From Fasciolopsis buskii (taxonomy: Eukaryota; Platyhelminthes; Trematoda; Plagiorchiida; Fasciolidae): DNA of 64,000 nt. Of the stretch, positions 12,470-23,869 are shown in pieces (position 1 is the first letter of the stretch; each line of letters starts with the position of its first letter). A program made the position numbers and the translations under genes. The notes under the pieces are model-generated. The model made no database searches, was not told where the DNA came from, and worked only from the letters and a program-made list of their open reading frames with translations. The stretch is taken from contig LUCM01005042.1 of NCBI GenBank assembly GCA_008360955.1, positions 247,069-311,068 of the forward strand. The letters run 5' to 3'.

Positions 12470-12741
12470 TAGACGTTCGACAGGAAAAATTGCAGTCTAC
12501 AACTTTGCCCGAAGCACTGACATTATGGCAGTGACTCTGTAGTTTCGCCTGGCAAACTGTCACCTGAACTACGTACTCCAAGCACCACCTCAGGTCATCT
12601 GGTCAACTTTGCACTCGGGATCACAACACCTGAGTTTCGCTCTCATTAGAGTTCATCAACGGCGCTTATCCGTCTTAGGACAGGGGTTGGAACCGCGGCC
12701 TTTTCATGGAAGACGTATCGCCACCGCGCTGTTCAGCCCCT
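12470..12741 (-). repeat. tRNA-derived SINE, copy 1 of a local family
   Basis: Seen: on the minus strand from 12741 the sequence reads as a tRNA-like head with A-box-like AGCGCGGTGGCGATACG and B box GCGGTTCCAACCCC. It aligns along its whole length with the head at 48085-48165, sharing TTCCATG..AAAGG between the boxes and CCAACCC(C)TG..AAG after them. The roughly 200 bp after the head would be the SINE body. A minus open frame at 12336-12581 overlaps that body and is therefore not called as a gene. It is not a functional tRNA: the ends do not pair. Confidence 0.6.
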
Positions 12742-12988
12742 CTTGTCTAAACCAAGTTACTGAATGAAGTCTACTCAAACATCGCCTTCAGCGTTTTATT
12801 TAGTTGATGAAATTTTAAGAACGAATCTTCTCCTGGGTTCTCTAACATGTTGAGTATAGGTAACGTGTTGTGCAAGCTCATGGACGCTCAATGCTAACCA
12901 CTCGTAACCTAATCGATTTTCTCCCGCTATCTGTACTTTCATAGTATCCTTATTCTTATAACCCTGTACCAATGAACACTAGTGATAA

Positions 12989-13248
12989 TCAAATTTGATG
13001 GAAACGTTCTCCAGTTGTAAATAGACAACGATTTTCTAATGGGCAGATTGTCTTTTCAAAAGCCAAAGAGGAAATCTCAGTCAGGCCGAAGTGTGACAGA
13101 AAGGTTATTCTTGCCTGATATGCATGGAAACGTGCAGTTGTACAATGACATATACACCCAAGTTTCTTTTCGACCCTGCCGCCTGAGCTCTCGGGAACTG
13201 TCAAGCAATAGACGAGAGTGGCATCAAAACCATTCACTCCTGACAATC
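12989..13248 (-). CDS. Candidate coding exon, cysteine-containing, unrecognised
   Basis: Seen: a minus-strand acceptor (cataaattgacaacag) precedes a 260-nt open block starting with two leftover bases and ending in TGA. It reads LSGVNGFDATLVYCLTVPES and later LGCICHCTTARFHAYQAR and EKTICPLENRCLFTTGERF. Six cysteines suggest an extracellular fold. An overlapping plus-strand frame (13039-13281) is also open and protein-like, so strand choice is not secure; I favour minus because of the acceptor. No polyadenylation signal follows directly. Family unknown. Confidence 0.33.
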
Positions 13249-14574
13249 CTGTTGTCAATTTATGTATTTTTTGGACTCTGAGAATCGAAACGGCCGATTA
13301 GCAATGAAGCTGCCCACTAGGTGGACAAAATACTTATTACGAATTAAAGTTGAACGCATTCAGAAACAGCCTCGGTCAAAACCGACAGACCCCCGCTTGG
13401 GCAAACCTGACGACAACTAGATTTATCATGACACGTGTGCAATTTTCTCGCGAAGCGCACTGCTCCAAAATCTTCTAAAACCAACGACTGGAGCTGCGCA
13501 ACACTCCAGTACACAAAAACATTGGGATTCAAGTAATTCCCCCATGCCGTCTGTATCGCTGGCGTTCATCCTCTGCACATTATGTCAGATGATCCGTTGA
13601 TTAGCAACGGATGCTTTTGTCTGTTGTGAATGCTCTTGTATCATCCTTTTTCACAAAAGCGGACCAAGCATAGAATGCGTTCCAGTATCCATCCTAATAA
13701 TTGTCAATTTGCTGCTTCGTCTTGGGTGGAATCTGTAAACAGGATTTCACTTCAGTTTACAATAACAGGGGTTTTAAAGTTGACAAAACAACCTTACAGT
13801 CCGGTACACAAATATGCCAAAGCAGTTTCTAAATATGATTTGTTTTCTGTTTGGAAAAAATTGTACCATTAGAGTACTCCTATTTGTCCGTAACACTCCT
13901 GTCGTAAATGTGCATTAGCAAGTGGTAGAACTAGCCTCACTGCTCTGAACAGTGAACGCAGAGTTTTGGCATCACTGTGTACGACTGGTCCAGTGGTCAC
14001 TCACGTTTGGGCATCAAAACGAACAGATTTTGGTCATTAAGTTAGCTGTCATTTTACTGTTAATTACATATTTACGGGTAGCTATCAGGTAAATATTTTT
14101 GGTTCATTAGTGGCAATGTTATGCATGAACATCAAATGAACAGACGAATGATCATGTACAACTGTATCACTACGACCGTGTATAGGTGAGCACTTAGTCA
14201 TCTGCTTGAGATTCATTTTGTACTCCTACGATATGCGGCGTAATTAATGCATACAAGCAAAACTATAAACTGTTGTTGTTTTGAAAAAGGTAGATTTATT
14301 CACAAGGTATTTAACAATGGTGACACCGGGCAACCGATTACCAGTGCGCAACCTGTATCCGCATGTCGTCGCTACCCATCCATGTATCGAGCTCGTTTCA
14401 CTGGGTCTGAAAACGAATCCAAGGGTATAAATTTTGTAATTTTTATTAGACAAGCATAAAGAAGCAGAACACTCAAAACAGTTGTCAATCTGGCCTACGT
14501 TTCTTCGAATGGAATTCAGTTCAAGTTGAACAAGATGAAAATGTGTTAAATTTATCGTATACTACACAAACCCA

Positions 14575-14580
14575 TTTATT
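14575..14580 (-). promoter_or_regulatory. Polyadenylation signal AATAAA
   Basis: On the minus strand AATAAA starts about 13 nt after the tandem TGA TGA stops of the exon at 14593-14780. A short 3' UTR of this kind is common in compact genes and supports that block as a last exon. Confidence 0.45.
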
Positions 14581-14592
14581 TCCAGTAGGTCA

Positions 14593-14780
14593 TCAGGTCA
14601 CTCCATCGTACTGAGATAGCCAGATGGTTGTAGCTTGAATTTGCTTTTCATATCGTGCTGTTAGATTCATTAAATTAGGTTGTTCTGCTGAGCCCCGTGC
14701 TTCAATCGCGACAGGAAATACTCGGATACATCCAGTAATACGCGTTAACCAGAACACACCAGGCATTTCCCAACTGACCA
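14593..14780 (-). CDS. Probable terminal exon of an unrecognised gene
   Basis: Seen: acceptor gtttgttttgtcaaaatag, then two leftover bases, then 61 codons reading VSWEMPGVFWLTRITG and later EARGSAEQPNLMNLTARYEK and IWLSQYDGVT, then TGA TGA. AATAAA follows about 13 nt later. The composition is typical of a structured protein with several tryptophans. Upstream exons on this strand should lie above 14.8 kb, but I could not find one with good splice sites; the plus-strand frame at 14803-15114 lies in the way. Function unknown. Of the host exon candidates this is among the better supported, because splice acceptor, frame and poly(A) signal agree. Confidence 0.5.
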
Positions 14781-14802
14781 CTATTTTGACAAAACAAACT
14801 CA

Positions 14803-15114
14803 TTGTGCAAAAAATCAACCAGTCAGGTAAAGAACATGTTTGACAACAGTCCCGCTGGGTTGAGTCCAGTACTGGATTTTGCGATGAACAACTGTGAAGT
14901 CAGTGCATCTCCGGGTTGTCTTTACGCAGATGATGCGCATCGAGTGAAAACGCTTGGAGCTTCTGGATTGCTTAGATCAGAAACTGCTGAACCAGAAACT
15001 AATTACTACTCGCTATTCATCTGTCAACTGACAAATCTAACTTTTGCTGGGCGATATGAAAACGGAGGTGACTTTCAAGAACTTAAATTATATGTCATGG
15101 AATTGGTCCCGTAA
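14803..15114 (+). CDS. Possible plus-strand coding frame, unrecognised
   Basis: Seen: a 103-residue open frame ending in TAA, with balanced composition (for example SASPGCLYADDAHRVKT and LTNLTFAGRYENGGDF). It has no convincing start codon. Candidate acceptors before it (aatcaaccag, gtttgacaacag) are weak. It begins only 22 nt from the opposite-strand exon at 14593-14780. It could be an exon, a decayed coding copy or chance. No domain is recognised. Confidence 0.25.
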   Translation: MCKKSTSQVKNMFDNSPAGLSPVLDFAMNNCEVSASPGCLYADDAHRVKTLGASGLLRSETAEPETNYYSLFICQLTNLTFAGRYENGGDFQELKLYVMELVP

Positions 15115-15399
15115 TTCTCAGTGATCAGCTGATCATTTGCCCATTGAATGAGAGATCACTTCATTATTAACCAAGGTCTACTAGGTTGAAAGTACAAGTA
15201 ATGTATACTATATTTGACAAAAGTCATTTGCAACATGACGATTAAGTCAAGATAATTTTGTCTTTATTTGTCCCGAGGGATGACACTTTGTCATGGCTAA
15301 CACTGAAGTATTACTCATTTAACTATAAGTGTCAGCTTTATCAAGAATGTTCACACATTGGTCGGAAACAAAGCACAACGTGGGCGTGGAACCAACTAG

Positions 15400-15551
15400 C
15401 TTTTGAGTTTATCAACCGGCAATAATCGGCAACTGAGAAATACTGCAGCACTTGAAGTGATCGGTGGTCTGTCGACTATCGTTCGGGCTGAATTTACTTT
15501 TTTGGGACCAGCGGGTGCAAGTTCCTTGAGCTGCTCATTTGGAGGAAGAAC
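15400..15551 (+). CDS. Possible plus-strand exon, unrecognised
   Basis: Seen: an open block from a weak acceptor (ggaaccaactag) to a good donor (GGAAGAAC|GTATGTC), about 50 codons. It includes AALEVIGGLSTIVRAEFTF and ASSLSCSFGGR. The alternation of hydrophobic residues and one cysteine could be a beta-rich extracellular domain. A second frame at 15539-15763 overlaps its end. It might join the frame at 14803-15114, but the phases were not resolved. Confidence 0.22.
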
Positions 15552-15779
15552 GTATGTCATTTATCACCAAAATATTTTATACAGTTACGTCATTAATCGT
15601 TGCAGAACGCATAGTACTGCTTCTTTGCGAGGAAGTTTTATTAAATCTGAATCGAACTGCGTTACCGATGCAACAAAGTCCGGCACACATTTTTGGATAC
15701 AATGAATCGGATAAGACATTACGCGGGGTACTTGAATTGATCAGATCAGATCAGTGCAACTGATAGTAAGTAAAAGGGA

Positions 15780-17060
15780 GCGTCTTAAGTGACGCCACGT
15801 ACATTCGAATCGTTATTCTGCTTGTACACATACATACATTTTGGTACAGAAAAATCGGAAAAATTATTGAATAATGACAGAACTGAATAAGTAGTAAAAA
15901 GTGATTGTAACTGGGCTAGTTCCCTTCGACGTCTGATGTTTCGATTTCCAGTTCAGCAAACCAATGGGAGTAGAAAAAACAGCAAAATATGACCTGATTG
16001 GGCGTAATAGGCTAAACTACGTTTAAAGCTTATCCATTACGTTCGCAACTGACTGTTTACCTGTAATGATCTTTGCAATCGAGACGACAGTACAAGGGAT
16101 ATTATTATGAACACTGCGACTAAACTTACCCAGTATGTACTCATTCTTCAGGTGAATTGTTACAGTTCAGCCTAAATTGGGTCGGTGTGGTACGTCTGTA
16201 GAGGAGATATTATGAACCCTAGAAACATTTCACTGGGCTGCAACGAAACAAATCTAAATTAGCAGTTACCAGAAGTTACCAACCCTTATCAAAAACCTAG
16301 TTTCACGATCTGCAAAGAATTGGCAACCTTTTGTACCCGTGTAGCTTTTAGAGTGTGAACCGTGGACATAAATGGATGAGGTCAATCGCCTTGAATAGTA
16401 TGAACCTAATAAACAAACTGCGCCATTTCTAAAGACGAAGATCAAGTCATAATAAACTGTCAGACCACTAGGGTCGCTGTTTTTAATAGGTTAATGAGTA
16501 ACATTAATACATAATTTTGCTCTCGACTTAACTGTATGCTAGGGTTCGCTTTTTAGTCACTAAGCCTAGAAAACTGGGATTTTCAAATTAATTTTGCATG
16601 TGACTAAGCAAAAAATGTATGTGTGAGTTGGTGAAGTGACGACAGTCTCAGCCCAATAAGTTACTGGTTTGGTGATAATGACGTTAGCTCTTATCTTAAC
16701 TATGTAGGTAGAGAAAATCAGCTAACAGATTTATCGCCCGACTTCTCTTTTACTAAAACAATTGCATTTTTACGATAAACTAAACGGAACTTGCAATATT
16801 CTACTTGCAACATTTCACGTAAGCCAGAAGACTATATCACGTTTCGGATCGGATATTTTTGTAACTTCAGTCCAGTTACTAGAATCCAAACTTTATTTGG
16901 TCGGCAAACACAACAGGTAAAGATGCTTCAATCTGTTGATCGAAATTAGTCATTTGTTTCATTCGAATTTTATTTTTCATAAACACCTTTGTAACCATGC
17001 GTGCAGTATTTTCAAAGAAAAATATGTCATCACTCACCAAATCTATATCGACTCGCGTAG
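15780..17060. other. No gene seen
   Basis: AT-rich DNA with no open frame above 60 codons on either strand and no repeat I could recognise. Confidence 0.5.
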
Positions 17061-17069
17061 ACTAGAGGG

Positions 17070-17267
17070 ATGAGTTCCAACACCAACAAGATCACGTACA
17101 GTAAACGAACAACGATACGTGAAATTTTCATTCTGTTCTGTTTAGAGCGGAAGTGGCGCAGATTAGAGTATCAGAAGAAAGTCCGTTTTGTCATTCCACT
17201 CTCTATTGTGATTGTCTTATATTCTTTTTTGATCCTTTATATCGGAACCTACTTCACCGCACCCTAG
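17070..17267 (+). CDS. Small single-span membrane protein candidate
   Basis: Seen: ATG at 17070 opens 65 codons to TAG. The N-terminal 35 residues are basic (SKRTTIRE, ERKWRRLEYQKKVR), followed by a hydrophobic segment of about 20 residues (FVIPLSIVIVLYSFLILY) and a short tail GTYFTAP. This is the layout of a tail-anchored or type II micro-protein. No splice sites are needed. It may also be chance, since AT-rich DNA readily yields hydrophobic frames. Nothing nearby fixes a function. Confidence 0.25.
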   Translation: MSSNTNKITYSKRTTIREIFILFCLERKWRRLEYQKKVRFVIPLSIVIVLYSFLILYIGTYFTAP

Positions 17268-17349
17268 TTACTACATGTCCATTTGGCCACATAGCAGAAT
17301 GTAAATGATTCTGTACGACTGACGCAAAACCAGTGCATGTTCAAGCATG

Positions 17350-17403
17350 TATATACATATATATATATATATATATATAGATGTATATATAGATATATAT
17401 ATA
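17350..17403. repeat. AT microsatellite
   Basis: An uninterrupted TA dinucleotide tract followed by imperfect ATATAG units. Open frames across it on either strand (poly Tyr/Ile) are artefacts. Confidence 0.95.
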
Positions 17404-17586
17404 ACAAAGTGCTCCCTTGACCAAACTGTAAACAAAGTCATTTGTTCAGACGTAAGAAACACTGCCAGCCGCAGTTTGGACACTGAGACAAAATTAATCT
17501 GGCCCCTCCATATTTGGCCCCTATGGCGGTCACGTGGAAAATATGTTCATTCAGACAACCACAGAAACTCTTCCATCGTTTTACAG

Positions 17587-17861
17587 ACAGAAACAGGCCC
17601 ATTCAGGCGTACTACGCACATTGCGTTTTGCGAGCCCCTACCACCACGGCAAGCGGGGTTTGCCGTTAGGTATTGTGTTCACGTTTGTCTGCGAAATTTC
17701 TCATGGAACTGAGTGCAAAGTCTGGCTTGGTTACCGACGTACAAACCTCAGGCCGGTTTCGATCAAGTACATATTCATCTGTGGCTTAGTGTTTGCAGAT
17801 GCCGTTGGATCAATTCATGTTTTTCTCAGTTTTATGAACTCGCGCGAAGCACGGAGCCTGG
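17587..17861 (+). CDS. Candidate exon of a membrane protein
   Basis: Seen: an acceptor (ccatcgttttacag) opens a block that stays in frame for about 90 codons to a good donor, CTGG|GTAAGC. It reads QKQAHSGVLRTLRF, then GLPLGIVFTFVCEI, then a polar part with TECKVWLGYRRTN, then a hydrophobic segment (IKYIFICGLVFADAVG) and FMNSREARSL. Two hydrophobic stretches suggest a multi-span membrane protein. A second plus frame overlaps the first half and has its own donor-like TTAG|GTATTG, so the exon may be divided. Family not recognised. Confidence 0.33.
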
Positions 17862-18475
17862 GTAAGCTGCAGTTCATGAATAGCTGCGCCCAACTTACTA
17901 TTGAAAGTTATACAATAAATCTGCGGAGACGTCTTTGAGTCTGTTAGGAACCATCAAAATCTATCCGGGATGAATGACTGCCAGTAGAATATTTCGCTAG
18001 CAAGAATTCCCACTAAATGATCCAAGAGCACAAGAGCCTTTCGCCGTGACTAAAGTTTTGTTGTCACCCATATCAGTAACAGAAAGCTACATATCATTCA
18101 TTGTTGGCACCCAACCTGAAGTGTATTGCTGATATGGTTTTTAACTCACAATGCGCTTATTAATTATGTTTAAAGTGTCTGTTTAAACAGCTGTACGATG
18201 CTTTCGTGGTTTGAAACGATTAACTCGACACTGAAACTGATTGTTCATTTAGACCTGTTGTTACTATGCTTTAGTCTGCAATTAGACTTTCGACTTTCCT
18301 ACAATTAATAACCTCAAAACAACATGCTGTGTTTCTGTTGGTACCTTACAGCACTGTCTACTCAAAGCTAAAACAGACAACGAGAATTAGCGAACGATTA
18401 ACTCCAAAGTACTCAATAGGGGAAAGATTGGGAAAACATCTCGAATCTAAGGACGCTATTGACTGCAACGTTTAG

Positions 18476-18737
18476 CCATACACATCACCTGCTGCCTCCC
18501 TTGGAGGGACCTCGTGGACCGCAACCTAGTGAGTCTATAAAACGCAGTCCAATGATTTAGTTCTCCATGCCATTTTCCATGTCATCGACTGGTCAGCTGG
18601 ACTCATCCAACCACTATTTGCCTCCGAGAGGTGCCTACAGCCGGAAATGCGTTAAGAAACCACTAGCTGAAAATGTCCCGGAGGCATTAACCTTTCCAAA
18701 TTCAGCGCCTACACAGAAGATTAAACACAAGGATCCA
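18476..18737 (+). CDS. Two-exon candidate separated by a 32-nt intron
   Basis: Seen: exon 18476-18528 (acceptor actgcaacgtttag, donor CCTA|GTGAGT) reads IHITCCLPWRDLVDRNL. The intron 18529-18560 is 32 nt and ends atgatttag. Exon 18561-18737 reads FSMPFSMSSTGQLDSSNHY, then KCVKKPLAENVPEALTF and PTQKIKHKDP, and ends at donor CCA|GTAAGC. Phases agree (0 at the small intron). Introns of about 30-40 nt are known in trematodes. The second exon is serine, proline and lysine rich, as in disordered regions. The gene is not identified, and further exons downstream were not found. Confidence 0.38.
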
Positions 18738-18759
18738 GTAAGCCTACCAAACCGCTAAG

Positions 18760-21320
18760 TTACTAGGAACATTTTCACGCCATATTCGGCCAATAACACA
18801 AATAGCTTTGTTTAAATACCGGAAGTCTTCGAACATCTCCTGTCCTCGAAACCCAAAGGTTCGGACACCTATGGTAGGACTAACGTTACTGCTGCTGCCT
18901 AAACTCAACCTTTGGTCAGTAAGCAGATAACATACTGAAACTATGAAACTGCGGATGCTCCTAATGGCTGAATACTAACAGAGCCTTCTGAATACGAGAA
19001 GACACTTCATCCGGCTCAAAACCACTAGGTTATACGCAACTACACAAATAATTAACTCTAATTACTTATGACTTTTCTTGAAAAGAGTGTTGTCTGGATT
19101 CGGCCTACCCCGATAGATCATTTTGCGCTTTGATGGTGCATCTGCCGTGCTCACGGAACAGAAACCCGCGAGCAAATTGGAAAACTTTACCAAAATGTTC
19201 AGCTGAGATGGGAGCTTGATGGTACATTGGGAGAACATACTCATTTCAGCTGAAAGACTTGGTGGTTTAAACCCTAGGCGCAATGGTGATAGATAAGGGC
19301 CGCTGATCAGTCCTAATACATGCCAGACGCTCGTGCTTCTTCAGTGCAAATCTGAGCGGGCGGCCTGATGCATGGACGTGAAATGTGCAGTCAGTCAAGC
19401 ATAGCAACATCAGTCAGACACACGACTTGCAAGTAATTGTGAGATATACAGATTCCAAGAATCTGCGTAGTTCAAATTCTTCCAGACACCCACGCTCTTC
19501 CACCAGACCAGGCATGGTCGCAATGAAAACAAAGACACTGCTATAGAAATTTCTGCATTTGCACACAGTGAAGCTGGTGGGCATGTCCACATGTCGTTTA
19601 TGAATAAGCTTTCATTCTACACTCTGTCACCGTGAAGGAATCGAAAACTTTTAACGAATGATGTTGTTAGTCTTACACGTTGGATTTGGGCTTAGCTGAA
19701 ACGGCCTCAATTAGTGAGATAACAAGGAAACAAAAATAGTTCTACACTAGAATGTGTAGTAAAGAAACAGGATGAACCAAGACACGAAAATTATACTTTG
19801 AACGATCCCAATGTATGTGATTAATGACATCTGAAACTAATTTCTGTGTAAAGATTTCACCTACTCATATGGACCAACTCTGTTTCAAAGGAGGTGAATG
19901 CAGGCCAGTTGATATGATCCGACAGATGAGTTTCAAAGTCGGAACAGTATAAAAAGACAAAATGTAAACGGTGTAAGTGGAACTGAGAGTGGTTTGCTGC
20001 TTACTAATGCAGTACCACAATTTTATGTGAAATGACAGTTTTCAAGATGTCCATACACAGATGAGGAATTAGGATGATCACCCACGAGTTTCATCTGTGA
20101 TGAATAAGAAATACTGAACGGAATCTACCCGGTTGATGATCACATGCTAAAAACGAAACGGACGCAGAATTATTGAACTCAAGCAACATAAAACTGATAC
20201 TTATAAAATATAAGTCAAGTTGTGGTTAATACCGTTGTGAGGGAAGGACCATAAAAGGCAGATTCCCGGAAATCTTGCTGAGATTCGCAGTTCCTCCGAG
20301 TGCCTTAAAGAAGCAAACATCTCACGTGTAGTTCATTAGGCCGTCAAAGACATTCGTTTATGTCACTGGAAAACGAACAGGCAGGGAGGACAGTCATTTA
20401 AATGACACCTGAGTTGCTTATCAGCAATTCAGTTTGGGACTGTAATAAAATCCACAAGGAGACAGCAACAAGAATGGGCACATTCAAATGTTAAACTAAA
20501 CTAAGCTTGTCGTAGAAAAAATTACCAAGGGCGACCACGTCTGATAGCTTAGGTCTACAGGATTTTGAGATCGTATGACCAAGAAGTTTAGATAGGTTAT
20601 CCAGCTTGTTCAGTTTGTGAATGCATGCAATCTTTGACGAATATTCAGCAATCATAGTTAAAATCAGTGCACAAAAGTATATTTGAAAATGAAGCAAATG
20701 CATTCATCAGAGAAGTGCGAACTAAATTGGTGGCGAAAAAAGTTCAAAAACAATGACGAAAGTCATTCTAATTGTACAGAACATCTCATTTACTTCCCCA
20801 GCTAATTGTATCCTGTGATAATCGTTTCAGGTGTCTGTGCGAACGGAGGCTCAGTATGAATTTCTAAATGTGTATATGTGCTGTAATGGCCGTACCTGAA
20901 TTGATTTGTGATTCATTGGTCTGTAAACACAATATTAACCCGGATTTCCAGTTTTCAACTGAGTTACGAATGCATTTCATGGCTAACTAGTGTATTCCAG
21001 CATCTGGTGATTCCATCTGTAAATTCGAGATCATTCACTGGGAATACCATCATCTATCGTTAATTCAGAATATCACACTCCGGTCACCTTCTAACGAACT
21101 ACAGAAAATGGAGTCCTGTTCTTAAACATCTTTATGCGAATGTAAATGATCGAGAATTGAGATCTAGCTGCAGCATCTTCAAATGCGGTGCGTCAGGCGA
21201 CTAAACAAAATTACTTTTTTCCTGTTATTTGCGGGGGACAAGACTCATGCACATACAAAAATCCCTTTCAATCGAAAAATTCCATTTTTTTCGAAACGCT
21301 GAAATAAAGTTTTTGTTATT
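18760..21320. other. Long stretch without a supported gene
   Basis: A minus frame at 19062-19283 and others were read. None has paired splice sites or a recognisable motif. No repeat was identified. Confidence 0.4.
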
Positions 21321-21374
21321 CATAGGCTTTCGGTTAGCTTTAAAGCACCGGCGCTAGCCAATTTTTTCAACCTT

Positions 21375-21872
21375 TTGGGAAAACCTGATCAAGTTATTCG
21401 GAATTGCGTCCAGCAGCAGTTACAAACTCAAGGCGCGAAATATAACTTTAAAGACCAATTAGAAATCAGATTTCATGACCGCCTGATTGTTGGAGTCAAT
21501 CATCTGGGGTTGAAACAAAAGCTGTTGTTACTTAAAATCCTACATCTTAGCCCATTCGAGTCATTCGTGAAACGTTTTACAGGGTAACGGAGACTACAAA
21601 CGGCAGTGTCCAAATTCCATACAATAAAGCCAACGCAGTCCCCTAAAAGGTCCACTGCTCCTCCACAAAACTTCACAATAAATGACATTAATCGTGAATG
21701 TACTGACCGCAGTCCGGCAACTATCGAAATTTCCACTGATCAACTCGATAATTGTGAACCTTGTGGTGGGTGGCACTCTCGTTACGATTGTCCGTATAGA
21801 ATATCCAAATGTCAAATATTTGTTGGACTTAAGTATCAGTGTACATCAGTGCGCAAACCTGCCACACCTTGA
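21375..21872 (+). pseudogene. gypsy gag and zinc-knuckle remnant
   Basis: Seen: 21375-21587 reads QLEIRFHDRLIVGVNHLGLK, matching the gag segment of flatworm gypsy elements that normally reads like (I)RDR(F/I)V.G(V/L).......LL. After a stop the frame shifts, and 21753-21800 carries CEPCGGWHSRYDC, a CX2CX3HX4C zinc knuckle, followed by the start of a second, broken knuckle (KCQIF). Known: this double knuckle sits at the end of gag in many gypsy elements and binds the packaged RNA. The frame breaks before protease. Confidence 0.8.
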
Positions 21873-22479
21873 AAACTACGGTTTTAAAGAAAACCTGTTT
21901 ACTGTTATTTTATGACTTCCAATGTCCTCTTAACTGTTCATTGTTCTCAACGTGGTTATTTGTCCGGGAATCCTTATTGGCGATGCCGGTAGTTTTGAGT
22001 CTGTCATTCCAAAAGACCACTTGAATGACCTTAACTCTGAATTCATTGTCATCGTTCACTTATTGTACGCGGTATAAGAAGACATCCTTTTCCAGTTCTT
22101 GGCAAAACCACCATTCCCATTTCAAATCCGTCCAGTAGGGTGTTTCATTTCGTTTATGTCTCGAAATATTCAGGCCCTTTACTTTGAGACTAGCTGCCTT
22201 GAAATCCCTTTCCATTGGGTTATTTTTAACAGCTTATTCGATCTGTGACTGAATTGCGAAAGTTCTAATTCCGGAATGCTTTAGGATCATTGTCGGCATA
22301 AAAAGGGCCCTGTTGCTCCTGAATTGACCGATAAGTCTTACTTGCCAAACACCCCATCACTCTTTACGGTCGTCGGGAATAGATTTTCGAAGTCAAGAAA
22401 GATTTATTTAGGAAACGAATTCCTGTACTGTTAGCACCATCTTCGGTTGCCCCATTGTGACCCTTTATAGTCCTATGGG

Positions 22480-23480
22480 GAATTCCTTATGGAATACTTT
22501 GTCTACCGTTTGGCCGTCAATCATTGCTTGGAGCCGCATACCTATACTTCCCCTGAATCCGACGATATTCTGAGTAAACTCAGTGATCCAATGGTGTTTG
22601 CAAAAAATTAATTTGAAATGTGCGTATATTCAGATACTTCTGGATGAATCCCCGATCCTAGTAATTGCCGTCAGTTCGCTAACCCGTAAAGCTTTTTGTC
22701 TTTTGGCCTCAGCAATTCGTTACAATTTTTCAGCAAGGGATGAGCAACCGTGTGGAAGATATCGACTGAGTTGAATTTAACCGGGATTATGTTATCGTTT
22801 ATGCATCAGATAAAACCACTAATTGCGCTCCGCTTTTGAAATGGTTTCGGAGTTTGTATGACAGAAATGTAACTGTTAATCCGTTGAAATGTGCTGGTTA
22901 TTTGGTCAAAGTTAATGGGGCATGAGAGACTCAAGTCGGTTGGCTCCTTCGTTAGATTCACTATTACCCAAGAAGTTGCAGAATCACACTCTTTGTCAGG
23001 TGTTCTTCGGCACTACACTCGTTGTACTACAATGATTTTTAGAATGAACTTCTTATTTTTCGGTTAGCCTCTCAGTTCTCTTTTGAATAATCAGCTTCTA
23101 GTGGATAAATTGTTCGCTCGAAGCTTCACCGTTTGGCGCCCAGTGTTGTCACTCCCTCCTCTTCCCCTAAAATCACCTCTGTTCTGTTTAATAATGCTTT
23201 ACTTGTTGGAACAGGTGCAGCCATATAGCAAATTGATAAGCCAACCTTATGGGTATCAAGGTATCTAGACAAACGGGACTTGGATCTTCACATGAACCTC
23301 AAGAGGCTTTGGCTATGCATTTCGTAGTCAAGAATCAACTTGTTTTTTTATGTAATTTCAAATTGCTGCATTTCAGTAATGTCCTTGCCTCGACCCTCTT
23401 CTAAAATCATCCTGAAATGAGGCAAAGCCATACTATCGTGAACGCATCTACAGAATACCTTTTACATATTGACTTTTTGT
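22480..23480 (+). pseudogene. gypsy reverse transcriptase and RNase H remnant
   Basis: Seen: about 22500-22580 reads LAVNHCLEPHTYT..SDDILSKLS in the position of the RT segment before motif A. At 22600 follows KINLKCAYIQILLDES, the decayed form of the gypsy motif K(I/L)DL.DAYLQI.LDE. Near 22780-22815 DYVIVYASDKT stands where the catalytic (Y/F).DD(I/V)(I/V)..... motif belongs, with the aspartates lost. NVTVNPLKC comes next, as in live elements. At about 23290-23470 EALAMHFVVK and later HIDFLSRP match the RNase H (EALA..) and ADFLSR-type end. The aspartate losses show that no active enzyme could be made. Confidence 0.82.
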
Positions 23481-23869
23481 CCCGCCCTTTTTCCTCACTA
23501 GCACTGAGCTATTCCTATGAGTGCCTCTGGGTATAACCCTTCTCAGTCTGCTGCAATGGATATTATACCTGACAGTGACAAATAAGTTTCATCTATTCTA
23601 CCTGCTCTGAACCCTAGTTCGGTTCCAGATGTTTAGCTCAATTGTACTCATTTTTGCATCTGCTGGTTTGAAGTTAAATTTTCTCGGGATGGCATTGCAG
23701 CTTTTGGCGATAATATCTGGATGTCACCGATGGGCAATATATCTGCTCTAGAGTATTAGCACTCCGGAAGCTTAGGCACTGAAAAAGTAAAATCACCTGC
23801 CAGACTCAATCTTTTGAATTCATTTTGATGCTGGCTTTTGCCTGGTAGCAAATGTACCAAGCTGTCCAA

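Noticed and set aside
12336..12581. Minus frame of 81 codons
   Set aside because: Falls in the body of the SINE at 12470-12741.
17271..17483. Minus frame with Tyr/Ile runs
   Set aside because: Produced by the TA microsatellite at 17350-17403.
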